Source: Fusarium oxysporum f. sp. lycopersici 4287
Taxonomy: Eukaryota; Ascomycota; Sordariomycetes; Hypocreales; Nectriaceae
Direction: 5' to 3'
DNA: 64,000 bases
Assembly: GCF_000149955.1 (NCBI RefSeq)
Contig: NC_030992.1
Location: 2,655,477-2,719,476, forward strand
Part shown: positions 34,214 through 46,364 of the stretch, one piece after another
How the letters are laid out: every line of letters starts with the position of its first letter
Position numbering within the stretch: the stretch's first letter is position 1
Notes under the pieces: model-generated
Databases searched by the model: none
What the model saw: only the letters and a program-made list of their open reading frames with translations
What the model was told of the DNA's origin: nothing
Made by a program: the position numbers and the translations under genes

Positions 34214-34774
34214 GACGGCGCAACCACATTGAGGAACAGGCAATCTTCAAACTGTGACTTTCCAATGAATCGAGTTTTTGCGCTCTGGGAAACATATTTG
34301 AGCCTAAACTGAAGATGGCTCAGTATCCAGTAGGTTCAAATTTCAGCGAAATGGAATTACTCCCTTTATTTGCGTTCTTTGTCTGACGACTCCTGACTGG
34401 GTCTTAGGGAGGCATGAATCTGAGATCACCCAAAGGAGGTGCAGCGTAACGCATTCCGAGCCAGTGAGTAACATCGTGTCCAAGGCCTTTGCTCCTGTAT
34501 TTGCTGTATGATACATCGACTACGGGTGCCATGGCATTGACAAGAGTAAAGAACAGCACTATTGCTATCAGTGACACACAAGTAGGACGAAGGCGAATAT
34601 TGGGCGAGGTATGAAATCACTGCCATCATTATAGGGAGCCGCCTTGTCAAGCCCCAGACATCTCATTTATACATCAACATAGTGCACCTTTCTTTTGGAT
34701 TTCGGATGCTGGTCAAGCTGTCAGTCTTGTAGGAGAAGGCCCAGAACCACTGCCAAGAGTCGGAACGTGCTGTT

Positions 34775-34807
34775 GGTTCACTGAACCACCAACTGGCGTT
34801 GGTGGTT
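34775..34807. repeat. Nested perfect palindromes / hairpin
   Basis: GGTTCA-C-TGAACC (34775-34787) overlaps AACCACCAAC-TGGC-GTTGGTGGTT (34784-34807), a 10-bp perfect stem with a 4-nt loop. No coding feature explains it. Confidence 0.8.
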
Positions 34808-36647
34808 ATAACCGAAATATTGGGGCAAGCCTTTTGTACATCATCGATAGAGGCCTAAACCATATTGTAGACCTTTCTTGTCATGGGCAGATGTGAGAGC
34901 CACGATCAGGCTTGTCTGGCATTTGATAGGCGATAGACCAACAGCCACGAGTGTGGTCTATAACGGTTTCTATTGTGAAGTATCAATACAGGAGCCAAAC
35001 CATATTCGTATGCTTCTAGATCGGGGTCCAAGCCTTGGGAACATATTATTCAATATGGACGAAACGCTCCGGTTCCGCAACTGGAATAAGAGTGGGAAAG
35101 CTCAGCTGGTTCTTGTAAGCCACAAGATGAAATTGACAGACTGATTCTTCTGTGCTTGGTAAGATTCCAGAAGCTTGGGTCATTGATATGTGGCTGATTT
35201 CAGATAGCAGGGCATATCGAACTTGAATTCTCATAAATGCTAGTGGTATGACCATGAACAGTGAAGAGCTTGTCCTTATCATCTTTGCTTTTCAACCTGC
35301 TTCTCTAAATACAACCCTGAGACAACCCTTGAACCTTTGGAGAGCATTGCTAGATAATCGAGGGCCTCCGAAATTTGTTGTTCCGTGCTAGTGTCTCGTT
35401 GTTCCCGTTGTTGGTTTTACCAAACTCAGTCTAACTTCATATTATTCCCAACTTGGCTAATAGGTTCAGCCACCAACAAACAGTATAGGGCAGAGAAGGA
35501 GCCGGAGAATGGTTGTCGGAATAGTCTAGCCTCCACTGTATGTAAACCGGATCATGAAAGAGATTTACAACCTTGGCTGATATATTCACCATTGGTCGCG
35601 TGGTTCGGAATGCCCGACGCCTTTTTCCATGCAACTTCAATGGGCAAAGCATGGAGGAAATGCATTTGAAAGAGACGATATGCCAATGTCATATGTTTAG
35701 AGGTAAGAATATGGCTTATTTCAAGACATAACCTCGTCTTGCATAAGTACTGTCAGAGGAGGAAAGGATTGTTTATGCATCATGTTGCCCTTCCGATATA
35801 GGGCAAGTTATCAGCCTTCAGACCAGATTCAGGCATCTCGGCGCTTTAATGAAAAAGAGTTAGCATCGGAGGAAAGTAATTACTACGTAGTACATATCCA
35901 TTCATCGGGATTGTTAGCCCTGAAAGCCACTGAACGTTGGTGGAATCAATATTCATCAAGCGAGGCATGCAAGGGTCTGAATCGAGTCCATTGTGGCGTC
36001 AGACAAGCTGTTGTTCCTGGCAGCTGGATCAAGACACCAAGCCTTGATGCTATAGTCGAGATGGCACTTCTGTAATCAACAAGATTAATATTATCTCGCT
36101 CGGCCTTGAATTCTAGGAGGCGAAGATTTAATCGTTCTCCTATCTGTGTTCCAATTATTCTAGTCGGCCAATTTCAAACAGTCATGAGCTTCCCTAGCTT
36201 CCAACTAATCGCAGCGGCACGAGAACGACCACGCTGAGGACGAGCTTCTCCAATGTTCCAGGGGTGACACTCAAACTATTGAAGTTCATGTACACACTTT
36301 CTATGCAGAAGCCTAAAGTTTTCTTCATCTTCAATACAAGGGCCGACTTGAACGAAGTAGTTTCTAGTGCTCTCATCCAGCGTCAAGAAGCAACTTAGGA
36401 GTATTGAACAGTGATTCATCAATCACATATGAGTCTTTTATATAACGTCTAATATATCAGCATATACAGCCCAAGGCTAAGAAGGGCAGGATGATTGTCA
36501 TTATCATTAACATGAAGTCCAAGGTTGTTCTTGGTAAAGTCATAGAGTGAGTACCTACCCTGATGATCTCCACTTTTCCATCGTTGGCTCCACCTTTCCC
36601 CAGCCAGCTTGGCTTGTTCTCCTTCTAGTCTTATCTTATCTGTCGCA

Positions 36648-36664
36648 AAAAAAAAAAAAAATAA
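36648..36664. repeat. Poly(dA) tract in the ERB1 promoter
   Basis: A run of A residues, broken by one T near the end, about 70 bp upstream of the ERB1 start. Poly(dA:dT) tracts often keep promoters nucleosome-poor in fungi; that role is inferred. Confidence 0.7.
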
Positions 36665-36730
36665 TCGCTTTCCTACCATTCAACCCGCTAATCTTCTGCA
36701 AAATTCCTCTTGATCAACTGGATAGATCCA

Positions 36731-39071
36731 ATGGCACCAACATTGGCATCACGCAAGCGAAAGGTTCTCGCGGAACCTGCTCCCGTTGATGACGAGCTCG
36801 CCGGCGTGGAATTGGACGGAGTTTTGTCACAGAGCGAAGATGGATCTGACTTTGAGGAAAGCGATCTTGAGGATGGACTCGACGGCCAAGACACGAATGA
36901 GCACGACGGAGACGATGATGACGAAGATGATGATGACGAGGACGATGATGCGTACAGCGAAGACGCCTCCTCCGACGTAGACGACAGCTTCACGGCTCCT
37001 CCCCCACTCGACATTGATAATTCGGAACCAAACTATCGCGTCGTCAAGGATGCCAACGGCGGGGAGCGCTACGAGTACGCTGAGGTTGATCCTGTCTATG
37101 ACAGCGACGATTCAGATGCCCAAGGCCCAACCAACACAATTGGCAACATTCCCCTCTCTTTCTACGACTCCTATCCTCACATCGGATACGATATCAATGG
37201 CAAGAAGATTATGCGCCCAGCCACTGGGGAGGCTCTGGATGCTCTCCTCGACAGTATTGAGATTCCCAAGGGTTGGACTGGCTTGACAGATCCTGAAACT
37301 GGAAAACCTTTGGATTTGACCCAGGACCAGCTTGAACTTCTTAAACGACTACAAATGAACGAGGTTCCCAACGAGGATTACGATCCTTACCCTGTATGTC
37401 CTTCACTTCAATTCCATTGCCCGACACCGCTAACTATCGCAGGATATGGTGCCATACTTCACCAGTATTGAGGAAAAGATGCCTCTGAGCGCTGCGCCAG
37501 AACCGAAGCGGCGATTTGTTCCCTCAAAGCATGAAGCCAAGCGTGTTGCCAAGCTTGTCCGAGCCATCAAGGAAGGACGCATCCTACCATACAAGCCTCC
37601 CGAGGAGCGACAACGAGAAGAGGAAGAGAAGGAAGAGTCTTACTACGATGTATGGGCAAATGAAGAGCCTCAAGACCCCCATGTTATGAACATCCCAGCT
37701 CCCAAGCTCGCTCCTCCTGGATACGACCTTAGCTACAACCCACCACCCGAGTACTTGCCGACCGAGGAGGAAAAGGAAGCCTGGAAGAACCAAGATCCCG
37801 AGGAGAGAGAAAAGGAGTACTTGCCTGCCAAATTCGACTCGCTGCGCAAGGTTCCTGGTTATGGCGAGTTCGTCAAGGAACGCTTCGATCGCTGTCTGGA
37901 TCTTTACCTCGCGCCACGAATCAGGAAGAACAGGCTCAACATCGACCCCAATTCTCTTCTGCCCAAGCTTCCTCGACCAGAAGACCTCAAGCCTTTCCCC
38001 ACCCTCAACCAGACCATCTTCCGTGGCCACGATGGTCGAGTCCGTTCTGTATCGTTCAGTCCAGATGGTGAGTTCGTGGCTTCAGGTGGCGATGACGGCA
38101 CAGTCCGTGTTTGGGCTCTCAACGGTCACCAAGAATGGATGGCAAAGCTTAGCAGCGAGGAGCCAGTCAACATTGTGCGATGGCGGCCCAATAAGGAGAC
38201 CTTTATTCTGGCTGCTGCCGCTGGAGAGGATCTTTTTTTCATGATTCCCTCGGTAGCCAGTGACGCTGTTGAGAAAGCCAGTCGCGATGTTCTCGACGCT
38301 GGCTTCGGCTACGCTACTAATGGCGCACAGCCCAGTGCAGTTAATGGTGTGAAGAAAGAACCTCCTGCCAAGTGGTCACGACCTGGAGGCAAGCTGGAAG
38401 CTGCTGGTGTACTGCTCATGGCTACTGTCAGGTCAACAATCAAGGTCATCAGCTGGCATAGGCGAGGTGAGTTCATCTCCACTGTCTCACCAACCGGACA
38501 AAGGAGCTCAGTCGCCATCCATACGCTCTCCAAGCATCTCAGTCAAATCCCTTTCCGAAAGCTGCCTGGTCTTGCCCAGACGGCTCAGTTCCATCCTTCA
38601 AGGCCACTGTTCTTTGTTGCTACTCAGCGCATGATCAGGTGCTACGATCTCCAGCGCCAGGAACTCGTCAAGGTTGTTCAACCTGGTGCCCGATGGATCT
38701 CTTCATTTGATATTCACCCTGGTGGAGATAACCTTATTGTTGGCTCATACGACAGGAGACTGCTGTGGCATGATCTTGATCTGTCGTCTCGCCCTTACAA
38801 GACGATGCGATTCCACCCCGAAGCAATCCGGGCTGTCAAATTCCACCGCAGCCTGCCTCTCTTCGCTGATGCCAGTGATGACGGAACATTACAGATCTTC
38901 CACGGCAAGGTTGTGAGCGATCTTATGGAGAACGCGACTATTGTACCTGTCAAGATGCTCAAGGGCCATAAAGTAATCAACAAGCTGGGTGTCCTTGACG
39001 TGGACTGGCACCCTAAGCACCCATGGTGTCTCAGTGCTGGTGCAGATGGAACCTGCAGGCTCTGGGCATGA
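36731..39071 (+). CDS. ERB1: Ribosome biogenesis protein ERB1 (BOP1 family)
   Basis: Two exons, 36731-37393 and 37443-39071, 763 aa. The N terminus is very acidic ([15 protein letters not shown] runs, residues about 60-95). The BOP1-N-terminal domain follows, including [19 protein letters not shown], then [19 protein letters not shown], and the seven-bladed WD40 region starts at [18 protein letters not shown] and ends [15 protein letters not shown]1 forms the PeBoW/Nop7 complex with NOP7 and YTM1 and is needed for 27S pre-rRNA processing and 60S maturation in the nucleolus. The first ATG near the poly-A promoter is used; the TTG-initiated extension upstream is ignored. Length and domain order match the family. 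Confidence 0.95.
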
Positions 39072-39672
39072 TGATGGTGTGGTGAATGGTTCTACCCGTA
39101 CCATAAGGGGAGACGAGAACTTAATTTTGGTCGCCGTGGATTTTCTTCCAGCGATGGCGTTAGGAAACAGAAAACAGAATTACATCATATTTTTATTCAT
39201 ACTTTTGCGTCAATATATTCTGCTTTGTGATCTTGTTTCTAGATCCCGTCAAGGACTTAAAAAATATTCCAACCTACTTCACACTGCATATTTGATGTGC
39301 ATTGTTGATAAGGGCAGCAAAGCGTCAGCTACAGGTGGCCACGCAATTTCGACGCACCCTCGTAGCCAGCATCATATATTTTACTGCACGCGTTGCATTC
39401 AAGACTCAATTATCGACATTCACATCAATTGACAATCATTCTCATGTGATTAACAAAATAGGATTCGTAAAACATAACTAGCTGCTAAAGCAAACGACCT
39501 AAAGTACCATAGTCTGCATCCTCGTTATGGCTAAAATATAGCCAGCTTTGACCTTGTCTTCTCGCCTTTTCATCAATGGCAACCTGCCGCACTGATATCG
39601 CATGTTCCAAGACCACAAGGATCTTCAACCATCTGAGCACTGAACTCAAATGTTTCGGGTGTCTTCAGCGCA
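39072..39672. other. Convergent 3' region of ERB1 and the Ish1 gene
   Basis: About 600 bp, AT-rich, between converging stops. No gene visible. Confidence 0.5.
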
Positions 39673-41440
39673 TTACAGCTCCTCACGGATCTTTGCCTTA
39701 GCATCAGCCTCGGCCTCCGCAGCCTTCTGCTTCGCAGCCTGGCCACCAAGCTGAAGCTGGTTGGCAACCCAGTTGTAGGTATCGCGGGCAGTTTCTCCGA
39801 GCTTAGCGAAGAAAGTTCCAGTCGGGGAGCTGGTGCCGTACCTAAAGTACGTGGATTGCTTTCGTGCTTCAGCCTTCAGATCCTCAAGCTTAGATCCTTG
39901 TGGCACAGGCACACCATAGCTATCGAGGTAGGACTTGAGATCAGTCTCGGTCCACTCATCGAAGGCAGACTGCTTGGCAGAGTTAGTGGCCGAAGTAAGG
40001 TAGCTAGTGGCTGAAGCCCAGGTAGATCCTCCGGCCGAAGAAGCGGAAGAGTAGGCGGACTGAGCAGCATCATAGAGCTCATCGCGAGTGGCATCCTTCT
40101 TCTCGGCTACCTGCTTGGCAGCAGCATCTCCGTTGCGCTGAAGGTACTTCTTCAAGTTGTCGTAGCTAAAGTCATCAAAGGTCCAGGCGTTTCCACCGTG
40201 GTAGGCAACGTGGGCGTTCTTGCGGACGAGAGCCTCGAGCTCATTCTTCTTGGAGCCCTGGGGAACAGGGACGCCACGAGCGTCGAGATAAGACTTGAGA
40301 CGGCTATCGGACCAGGTTCCAACAGCCTGGTTGAAAGCATCCTGAGCAGCCAAAGAAGCGCTGTCGGTGGCTTTGGCGTACTGGTTCTGGGCATTAGAGG
40401 TGGCAGCACCGTAAGCGGATGCAGCGCTGGCAGAAATGTTATCACCGAGGATATCGGCTCGATGCTTGCGGACGAGGGCGCGGAGTTCGTTGGCCTTGGT
40501 GCCCTGAGGAACAGCAATACCGTTCTTGTCGCAGAACTCCTTGAGCTGGGACTCGCTCCAGGCATCAATGATCATGTCAGTAAGAGTGGCGTATGCGCCC
40601 TGAGCGCTGGCGGTGGCACTAGCGGCCTGATCCTGAGCCTTGAGGTAGGCAAGACGAGAGTTGCGTCGAACGGAGGCAATGAGCTTATCGCGTGTCATGG
40701 GCTGAGGGGCGGGGAATCCATGGGTGTCAAGCCATTCCTTGAGATCAGACTCGGACCATGTTTCGTAGAGCCAGTTACCGGGGTACGATGAAGCCTGGTT
40801 GGCCTTCTTGGCAACGGTCTCGTAGCTAGAGCGAGCCTTCTGGAGAAGCGTATCACGGTGGCGGGGTTGGGGGACTGTGATGAGTGATTAGTTCTCTAGC
40901 AAATCAAAACCATCATGGCCAGAACAGCAAATGGACTTACCAGGAATTCCATGTTTGTCGGCAAATGCCTTCAACTGGCTCTCAGTCCAAGTGTCGAGAA
41001 TCCAATCCTTGACGTTGAGCCAGGCAGATTGGGCGTTGCCCTCAGTCTCATACCAGTTGGCCTTTACCTGGGACAAAAGGCTATCCTTTGAGGCAGCGGC
41101 CTCGTTCTTGGCCTCCTTACCCTTTGATTGCAAGTAAGAGCTGAGTTGGTTGGTGTCCCAGCTGTTGTAAGGAGTAACAACGTGATTCTCCCAGTTCTTC
41201 TCAATCAAGGACTCGAGATCCTTGCGGTCGGCAGGTGTTGGGTAGGGGACATCGTGATCTGAGAGCCAGCGCTCCAGCTCGGTCTCGTGCCACTTGTTGT
41301 AAACTGACTTTTGTTAGACCATGCGGCAGACCAGGAGGAAGGGCGGTGGCAAGCTTACCAGGCTTTGAGCCAGGGAGCCATGTGCTGGCGGTGACACCGC
41401 TGATGGCTACCGTGGCCAAGACGGCGTTCAAAAATCTCAT
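39673..41440 (-). CDS. Ish1/Msc1-type stress-response protein
   Basis: Three exons (41359-41440, 40941-41303, 39673-40874), 548 aa. A hydrophobic signal segment (about residues 1-19) is followed by at least six or seven Ish1 repeats of about 40 residues with the pattern W-(S/T)-(E/D)-S-(D/Q)-L-K-x-(W/Y/F)-L-D-x-x-G-(I/V)-P-x-P-Q-x-x. Examples are WSESDLKEWLDTHGFPAPQ, WSESQLKEFCDKNGIAVPQ and WTETDLKSYLDSYGVPVPQ. The spacers are Ala/Ser-rich and LEA-like. S. pombe Ish1 is a nuclear-envelope protein induced by stress; yeast Msc1 is related. Entry into the ER/nuclear envelope fits the signal segment. A minor upstream TTG frame was ignored. Confidence 0.9.
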
Positions 41441-42767
41441 TTTGGCTGCTGCTTCTGCTTCAGAGAGATGGAAATGTTGGTACAAATCTTGTTCCTTGTG
41501 TAGACAATGCCAAGTCGCGAAGAAATGACAGGAGTTAGGTCGCAGAAGAGTGTGATGATAGGAATCACCTCGGGGGAATTAGAAGGTAAAGAATTGGAAG
41601 AGGAATGAGAATGGAAGAGTTACGCAACTGAAGCGAGATGAGGGTGTGAAAAGAAAAGACACATTGTAGGTAGGAGAGCAAGCCACGGGAAGGGAAATCT
41701 ATCACGTCACTGTGCCGTTGTCATGGGTGGCTGGAATTTGGCAGTTTACACTGAGTAACAGAGAGGTACAGAATACTTACGCAACAGCTAAGCAAAGCCT
41801 GAATTGTGAGAGGCAGTTGCACCAAAACAGTTCCACAAGAGTCTGTATCACAATACTTCATCACTCGTCAACAAAGGGGCAGCAGCGTCACCATCAGCAT
41901 CATCATTGCCTATCGTTCATCATCGCGATGTGATTTTGCACAAACAAGCCTTGGATGAGTGCCCTCCCCAGGCGCCACCATGACGTACTTTGCATGACCC
42001 GCCCCGCACAAGCTCCAGGCTCGAACAGGTAAGTCGCCAGATGACTAAGTCCAGCCGGTACATATCGGTACATTCCGCTGCCAGAAACTGCCCTAGCTGG
42101 GCTGAAAATGTCCTTTCTGTGAAGCACATGCTTGTTTCTCATCCATGTTTAATCGAACCGCACTCCTAGAGGTCGATCTCGATTCTCGAATGGAACAAAT
42201 GCTCCGGTGGGGTTACCTTCCGGCCAGATCCATTCATATCAAATACTGCTAGTCTAGGTCACACAGATCAATAAATAGATGCCTGAGAAGGGCATATTTG
42301 TTTCCAGCTGCATCAGCAGGTCTTCAGGTAATTGTCAAATTGTTGCTGACATAATGATCTTTGCCTGGAGACTACGACTTGGCTGGGTGTTGTAGAAATG
42401 ACTACCTTGGAATCGTTGAATGACTGGGTCTGGAGTGTTGAAACCCTGTCCCTACTGTTGATCTCATATAATTATAATTCTAGGTATATCAACATAAAAC
42501 AACCTGCTCAAATAGTACCTAAAACTCCATAGGTAGTAAAGGCATCTACATTAAAGACGTTGACATCTACGATTCCAAGGCGTCAATGTCGACTTTTAGA
42601 CTCCCGAGTCGAGTCAATTCACCATTCAAAAGTCAAGGCCCCATGAGAGACGGCGGTATGTCGAGATAGTGTTACATTGATCTATGTTCGCCTTTGCCGC
42701 GTCTAATCCCCAATGCCCCGGCTCGTTTGACCAGTAACCCAGTCCGCAATATCTAACATCATCACAA
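41441..42767. other. Ish1-gene promoter and RPT5 3' region
   Basis: About 1.3 kb. A single stress-element-like AGGGG lies at 41874-41878. No other gene is visible. Confidence 0.45.
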
Positions 42768-44315
42768 TTAAGCGTAGAAGTTGACAGTCTGTTCAGTTTA
42801 GTTAGCAAGCAAATTGCATGGCACGACTCCAAGTTTTTATCACTTACATCCTTCTTCTTGGCCTGCACCTCAGCAATGGCATCAACATAATGCTCGTGGC
42901 CAATCTTGTTCTTGCCTGATCGCAAAGCAATCATACCAGCCTCCACACAAACAGCCTTCAACATAGCACCTCCAAACTCATCCGTGCTTCGGGCCAACTC
43001 ACCCCAATTGACACCGGGGTCAACCTTCATCTTGCGGGAATGAATCTTCAAGATCTGAGCGCGGGCCTCCTCATTTGGCAGGGGGAATTCAATCTTGCGA
43101 TCGAGTCGGCCAGATCGGAGAAGCGCAGGATCAAGAACATCGACTCGGTTTGTTGCAGCCAACACCTTGATTCGGTCATCAGAGGCGAAACCGTCAAGCT
43201 GGTTCAGTAGCTCCAACATGGTTCGCTGAACTTCACGGTCGCCACTCTTCTCGCTGTCGAAGCGCTTGGTACCAACCGCATCCAATTCGTCGATGAAAAT
43301 AATCGCAGGAGCCTTTTCTTTAGCCAGCGCAAAGCAGTCCCGTACGAGCTTGGCGCCATCACCAATGAACATCTGAACCAGTTGAGGACCTGCCAGCTTC
43401 AAGAACGTAGCGTCCGTCTGTGCTGCGCAGGCTCGTGCTAGTAAAGTCTTGCCTGTACCTGGGGGACCGTACATCAGTGCACCTAAGTAGAGTTAGTATA
43501 TACGATTGGCTTTCACGACTTCTCCTCCAATGTTACCTTTTGGGGCCTTGATGCCAATCTTCTTGAAACGCTCAGCCTCCTTCATGGGCCATACGATTGC
43601 TTCCACCAACTCTTCAATCTGCTTATCCAGTCCACCAACATCAGTGTACTGTTCTGTGGGCTTCTCATCCACCTCCATAGCCTTGACACGGCTGTCGTAC
43701 TCGGCCGGGAGCGTATCGAGAATAAGGTACGAGTCCTTGTTGACACCAATAAGGTCGCCAGGCTTTAAGTTATCGGCGTCGACCAGGCCAATCAAAGGGA
43801 GGAAGATTGTTTGTCGCGTAGACGTCTTGATAACGGCTGATTTTCCAACTCGAGTGGCATCCAGGTCAATGTTGGCACCCTCTTCTGATGATTCGGCCGT
43901 AGGGTCCAGGTCAAGCAGCTCAACGACGTTACCAACCAGGTAAGGGAGTTGTCTATAAACCAAGTTAGCGATGACATCCACATTTCCATGGCTCACCGGA
44001 AACAAACCTGTTGTTGGCAATCTTGTCCTGGTTCTCCTTGATCTTCTCACCCATGGCAGCCTTCTCGTGTGATAACCGCGAGAACTCACTCTTCATGATG
44101 CGAGAATCATTCTCTAGCAATCGTTTGCGGGTTTGAATGTCTTGTGTGCTCAGCCCCAGGATCTCTTCGTCAAGGATGTCGTCCTCCTCTTCCTCTGCAT
44201 CTTGCATGTCGGCGTCGCCATCAGTAGGCTTCTTCTCTTTCTTGTCGTCACCATCTCTCTTCTTCTCCTCCTTGTCTCGGCGGTCGAGATCATCGAGCTC
44301 CTCGAGAGTCGACAT
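42768..44315 (-). CDS. RPT5: 26S proteasome regulatory ATPase Rpt5 (subunit 6A)
   Basis: Four exons (44008-44315, 43537-43952, 42848-43482, 42768-42788), 459 aa. An acidic/basic N terminus and coiled coil (about 70-105) are followed by an OB domain (VVELLDLD to [13 protein letters not shown]) and an AAA+ ATPase module: Walker A GPPGTGKT, Walker [15 protein letters not shown], sensor [15 protein letters not shown] with the Arg fingers, and the second-region motif DEFGGAML. The protein ends NFYA, the HbYX-type tail by which Rpt5 docks into and opens the 20S gate. That tail lies on its own 21-nt coding exon. It belongs to the 19S base ring that unfolds ubiquitinated substrates. The identification as Rpt5 rests on the acidic N terminus, [10 protein letters not shown] and the FYA tail. 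Confidence 0.96.
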
Positions 44316-44766
44316 GGTGGGAAATGACGTGGATTGAATCTGATCTGAATGCGTTGATACAGCTACAAGCTCGTATTAGGGGTGATGGAGGTAAACGCAA
44401 GGTCGTTGTGGGTGGCGGGCAGCTGTGAATTGAATGCAAAAGTCAAAAGCTATGGATGCTCCAACGACAGACACCAAAGATCAAGCTGTCAGGTAGGCAG
44501 TCAGGTCGCGCGTAATCAGCCTGGCCTGCCAGCAACAGCCCGGCATTGGCTCCAGTGGCCTTGCAGTGCCGGGGATCGGCGGTGGGTTGATCCGGTGCAC
44601 GGGCCAAGCACGGATCGAAACTCTCTTGCAATTGGCATGTAGCGGCTGTGAGTGCTTGTGGAATTTTTGATCTGGCTACGGAGCCAGGAAGACAATTTCA
44701 TGTATGTACAGCATTAACTCTCGAATGGTTGATACTCTGTTCTGACATGCCCCATAGCTAGAAAGT
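44316..44766. promoter_or_regulatory. Shared divergent promoter, RPT5 and uL10m
   Basis: About 450 bp between divergent starts, so the two genes probably share control sequences. I found no PACE-type Rpn4 element. Confidence 0.4.
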
Positions 44767-45768
44767 ATGGCTTCACGAATATCACGGGCTGCGTCGCCCT
44801 GTCTGCGTCAATTGCGCAGAGAATCACACCTCTCACACGGGCCATGGACAACGACTCTTCGCAGTATTTCGACGTCGCCAAACTATTCGGCTGCGGTTAC
44901 CGAGGTTCGAAAGCCAATCGACCACGCTCCCATTACCAAACCTCCCAGCGCCCGACCTGTTGAGACGAGAAAGAGCCAGTTGATCCGGACCTACACATCA
45001 CTCCTCCGAACGACTCCCTTGATCTTATTCTTTCAACATAGCAATTTGACGGCCGTAGAGTGGGCTGCAGTGCGGCGAGAGCTGAAGAAGACTCTTTCCA
45101 CAGTTCCCAAGCCCAATGCGATTCCTGGTGCTGAACCTGTCGATATCACCCCATTAGTCCAATTACAGGTGGTGCGAACCAACATGCTGCGCGTGGCACT
45201 CAAGCTTGTTGAGTTCTACGACCCTGAAGCTGCTGCTGCGTCGAAGAAGACAACGAGGACGGTGCGGGGCCCTGTTGTGCATGATCTTTCCGAAGCTGCC
45301 TATGAAACCATCAAGAATGCCGAAGTACCCGAGGACTCAAGCTACGCCCAGATCGAGCCAGTAATGGTTGGCCCTTTGGCTGCATTGGTTCTCCCTGCCG
45401 TCTCTCCGGCCCATCTCGCTGCAGCATTGAGTGTTCTGGCACCTGTTCCGGGTAAATTCCCGGCTCCTTCGAGGAAGAAGAACCCTGGTTTTCACGATCC
45501 CATCTGCCAAAGTGGTCTTGCCAAGTTACTACTTGTCGGTGGCCGCGTTGAAGGCAAGATCTTTGATCAATCTGGTATCAACTGGGTTGGCGGTATTGAG
45601 GGCGGCCTGGAAGGCTTGAGGGGCCAGTTGGTGGCCATGCTCCAAGGCGTCGGATTGGGCATCACCAGTACACTGGAGGGCGGAAGCCGAAGCTTGTGGT
45701 TGGCTCTGGAGGGCAGAAAGGGCCAGCTAGAAGACGAGACCAAGGGCGACAAAAAGGATGGCGAATGA
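44767..45768 (+). CDS. Mitochondrial large-subunit ribosomal protein uL10m (yeast MRPL11 type)
   Basis: Single exon, 333 aa. The N terminus (about 1-45) is basic, Ser/Arg-rich and free of acidic residues apart from E20, typical of a matrix-targeting presequence ([16 protein letters not shown]). The L10 fold follows: [39 protein letters not shown] is the start (split here into recognisable parts [17 protein letters not shown] and [15 protein letters not shown]), and later [13 protein letters not shown] and [19 protein letters not shown] match the uL10 second half. It should be a stalk-base protein of the 54S mitoribosome. No intron is needed. The length fits fungal uL10m. Confidence is moderate because uL10m diverges quickly. 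Confidence 0.82.
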   Translation: MASRISRAASPCLRQLRRESHLSHGPWTTTLRSISTSPNYSAAVTEVRKPIDHAPITKPPSARPVETRKSQLIRTYTSLLRTTPLILFFQHSNLTAVEWAAVRRELKKTLSTVPKPNAIPGAEPVDITPLVQLQVVRTNMLRVALKLVEFYDPEAAAASKKTTRTVRGPVVHDLSEAAYETIKNAEVPEDSSYAQIEPVMVGPLAALVLPAVSPAHLAAALSVLAPVPGKFPAPSRKKNPGFHDPICQSGLAKLLLVGGRVEGKIFDQSGINWVGGIEGGLEGLRGQLVAMLQGVGLGITSTLEGGSRSLWLALEGRKGQLEDETKGDKKDGE

Positions 45769-46364
45769 ACATAGAGCTCGGGAGGTTTTGAGATACGATG
45801 TACAAATGAGACGCCTTATAAAGGCCATGTATGTGTAGATGTACGAACAGCATATTGGATCGTTGCAATGTCAAAGCTGGCTAGATCGAGAGTTCTTCCG
45901 GCAAAACCATATTCTATGGCACGTTGTCCATTGGTTACAGAAGCAAACGTTGGTAAATACTCTGCTGCTTTGGACAAAAGGCAGAATCGTTCCAGCTGAT
46001 ACTCTACCCTTGTCGGGGCCTTGTTAACAAGTGTGGCTTTATCCGTAATGTGTGGCTGAAAGCTACTATTATTATATGCAGGTACTCTAGGTATGCGAGA
46101 GCTAACTCCAACCTTACCAAGAACAACCTTGACCTACTATCACCGCCCCGCCTCTCGATCAACTCAATAGTCGCAAACCACTTTACAACAACACGTCAAG
46201 ATCACCACTTTCCTCTAAGGTATCATAAAGCTGTGAAATAAAGGGAAAACAAGGCGACGGGTAGTTACTGGAGCTCGATTGCGACCTGTTTACTGTTCTA
46301 TCTCATTCAATTCACCTACCGAACCGTCTACATCGAATCAGCAACATAATTCAACACACACAAT
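45769..46364. other. Intergenic, uL10m to membrane-protein gene
   Basis: About 600 bp between same-strand genes; AT-rich with a pyrimidine-rich 5' leader shortly before the next start. No gene visible. Confidence 0.45.

Larger units (their letters stand above)
34214..36730. other. Gene-poor stretch between the gap and ERB1
   Basis: About 2.5 kb without a convincing gene on either strand; frames of up to 97 codons lack domains and cannot be linked by plausible introns. It contains a strong hairpin (34775-34807) and a poly-A tract before the ERB1 promoter. A decayed element or long promoter is possible. Confidence 0.45.

Noticed and set aside
32957..34295. Long frames spanning the N run on both strands
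   Set aside because: They exist only because N has no stop codons; the gap size is a placeholder.
40198..40791. 197-codon plus-strand frame
   Set aside because: Antisense to the repetitive Ish1 coding sequence; low-complexity Gly/Ser/Val composition.
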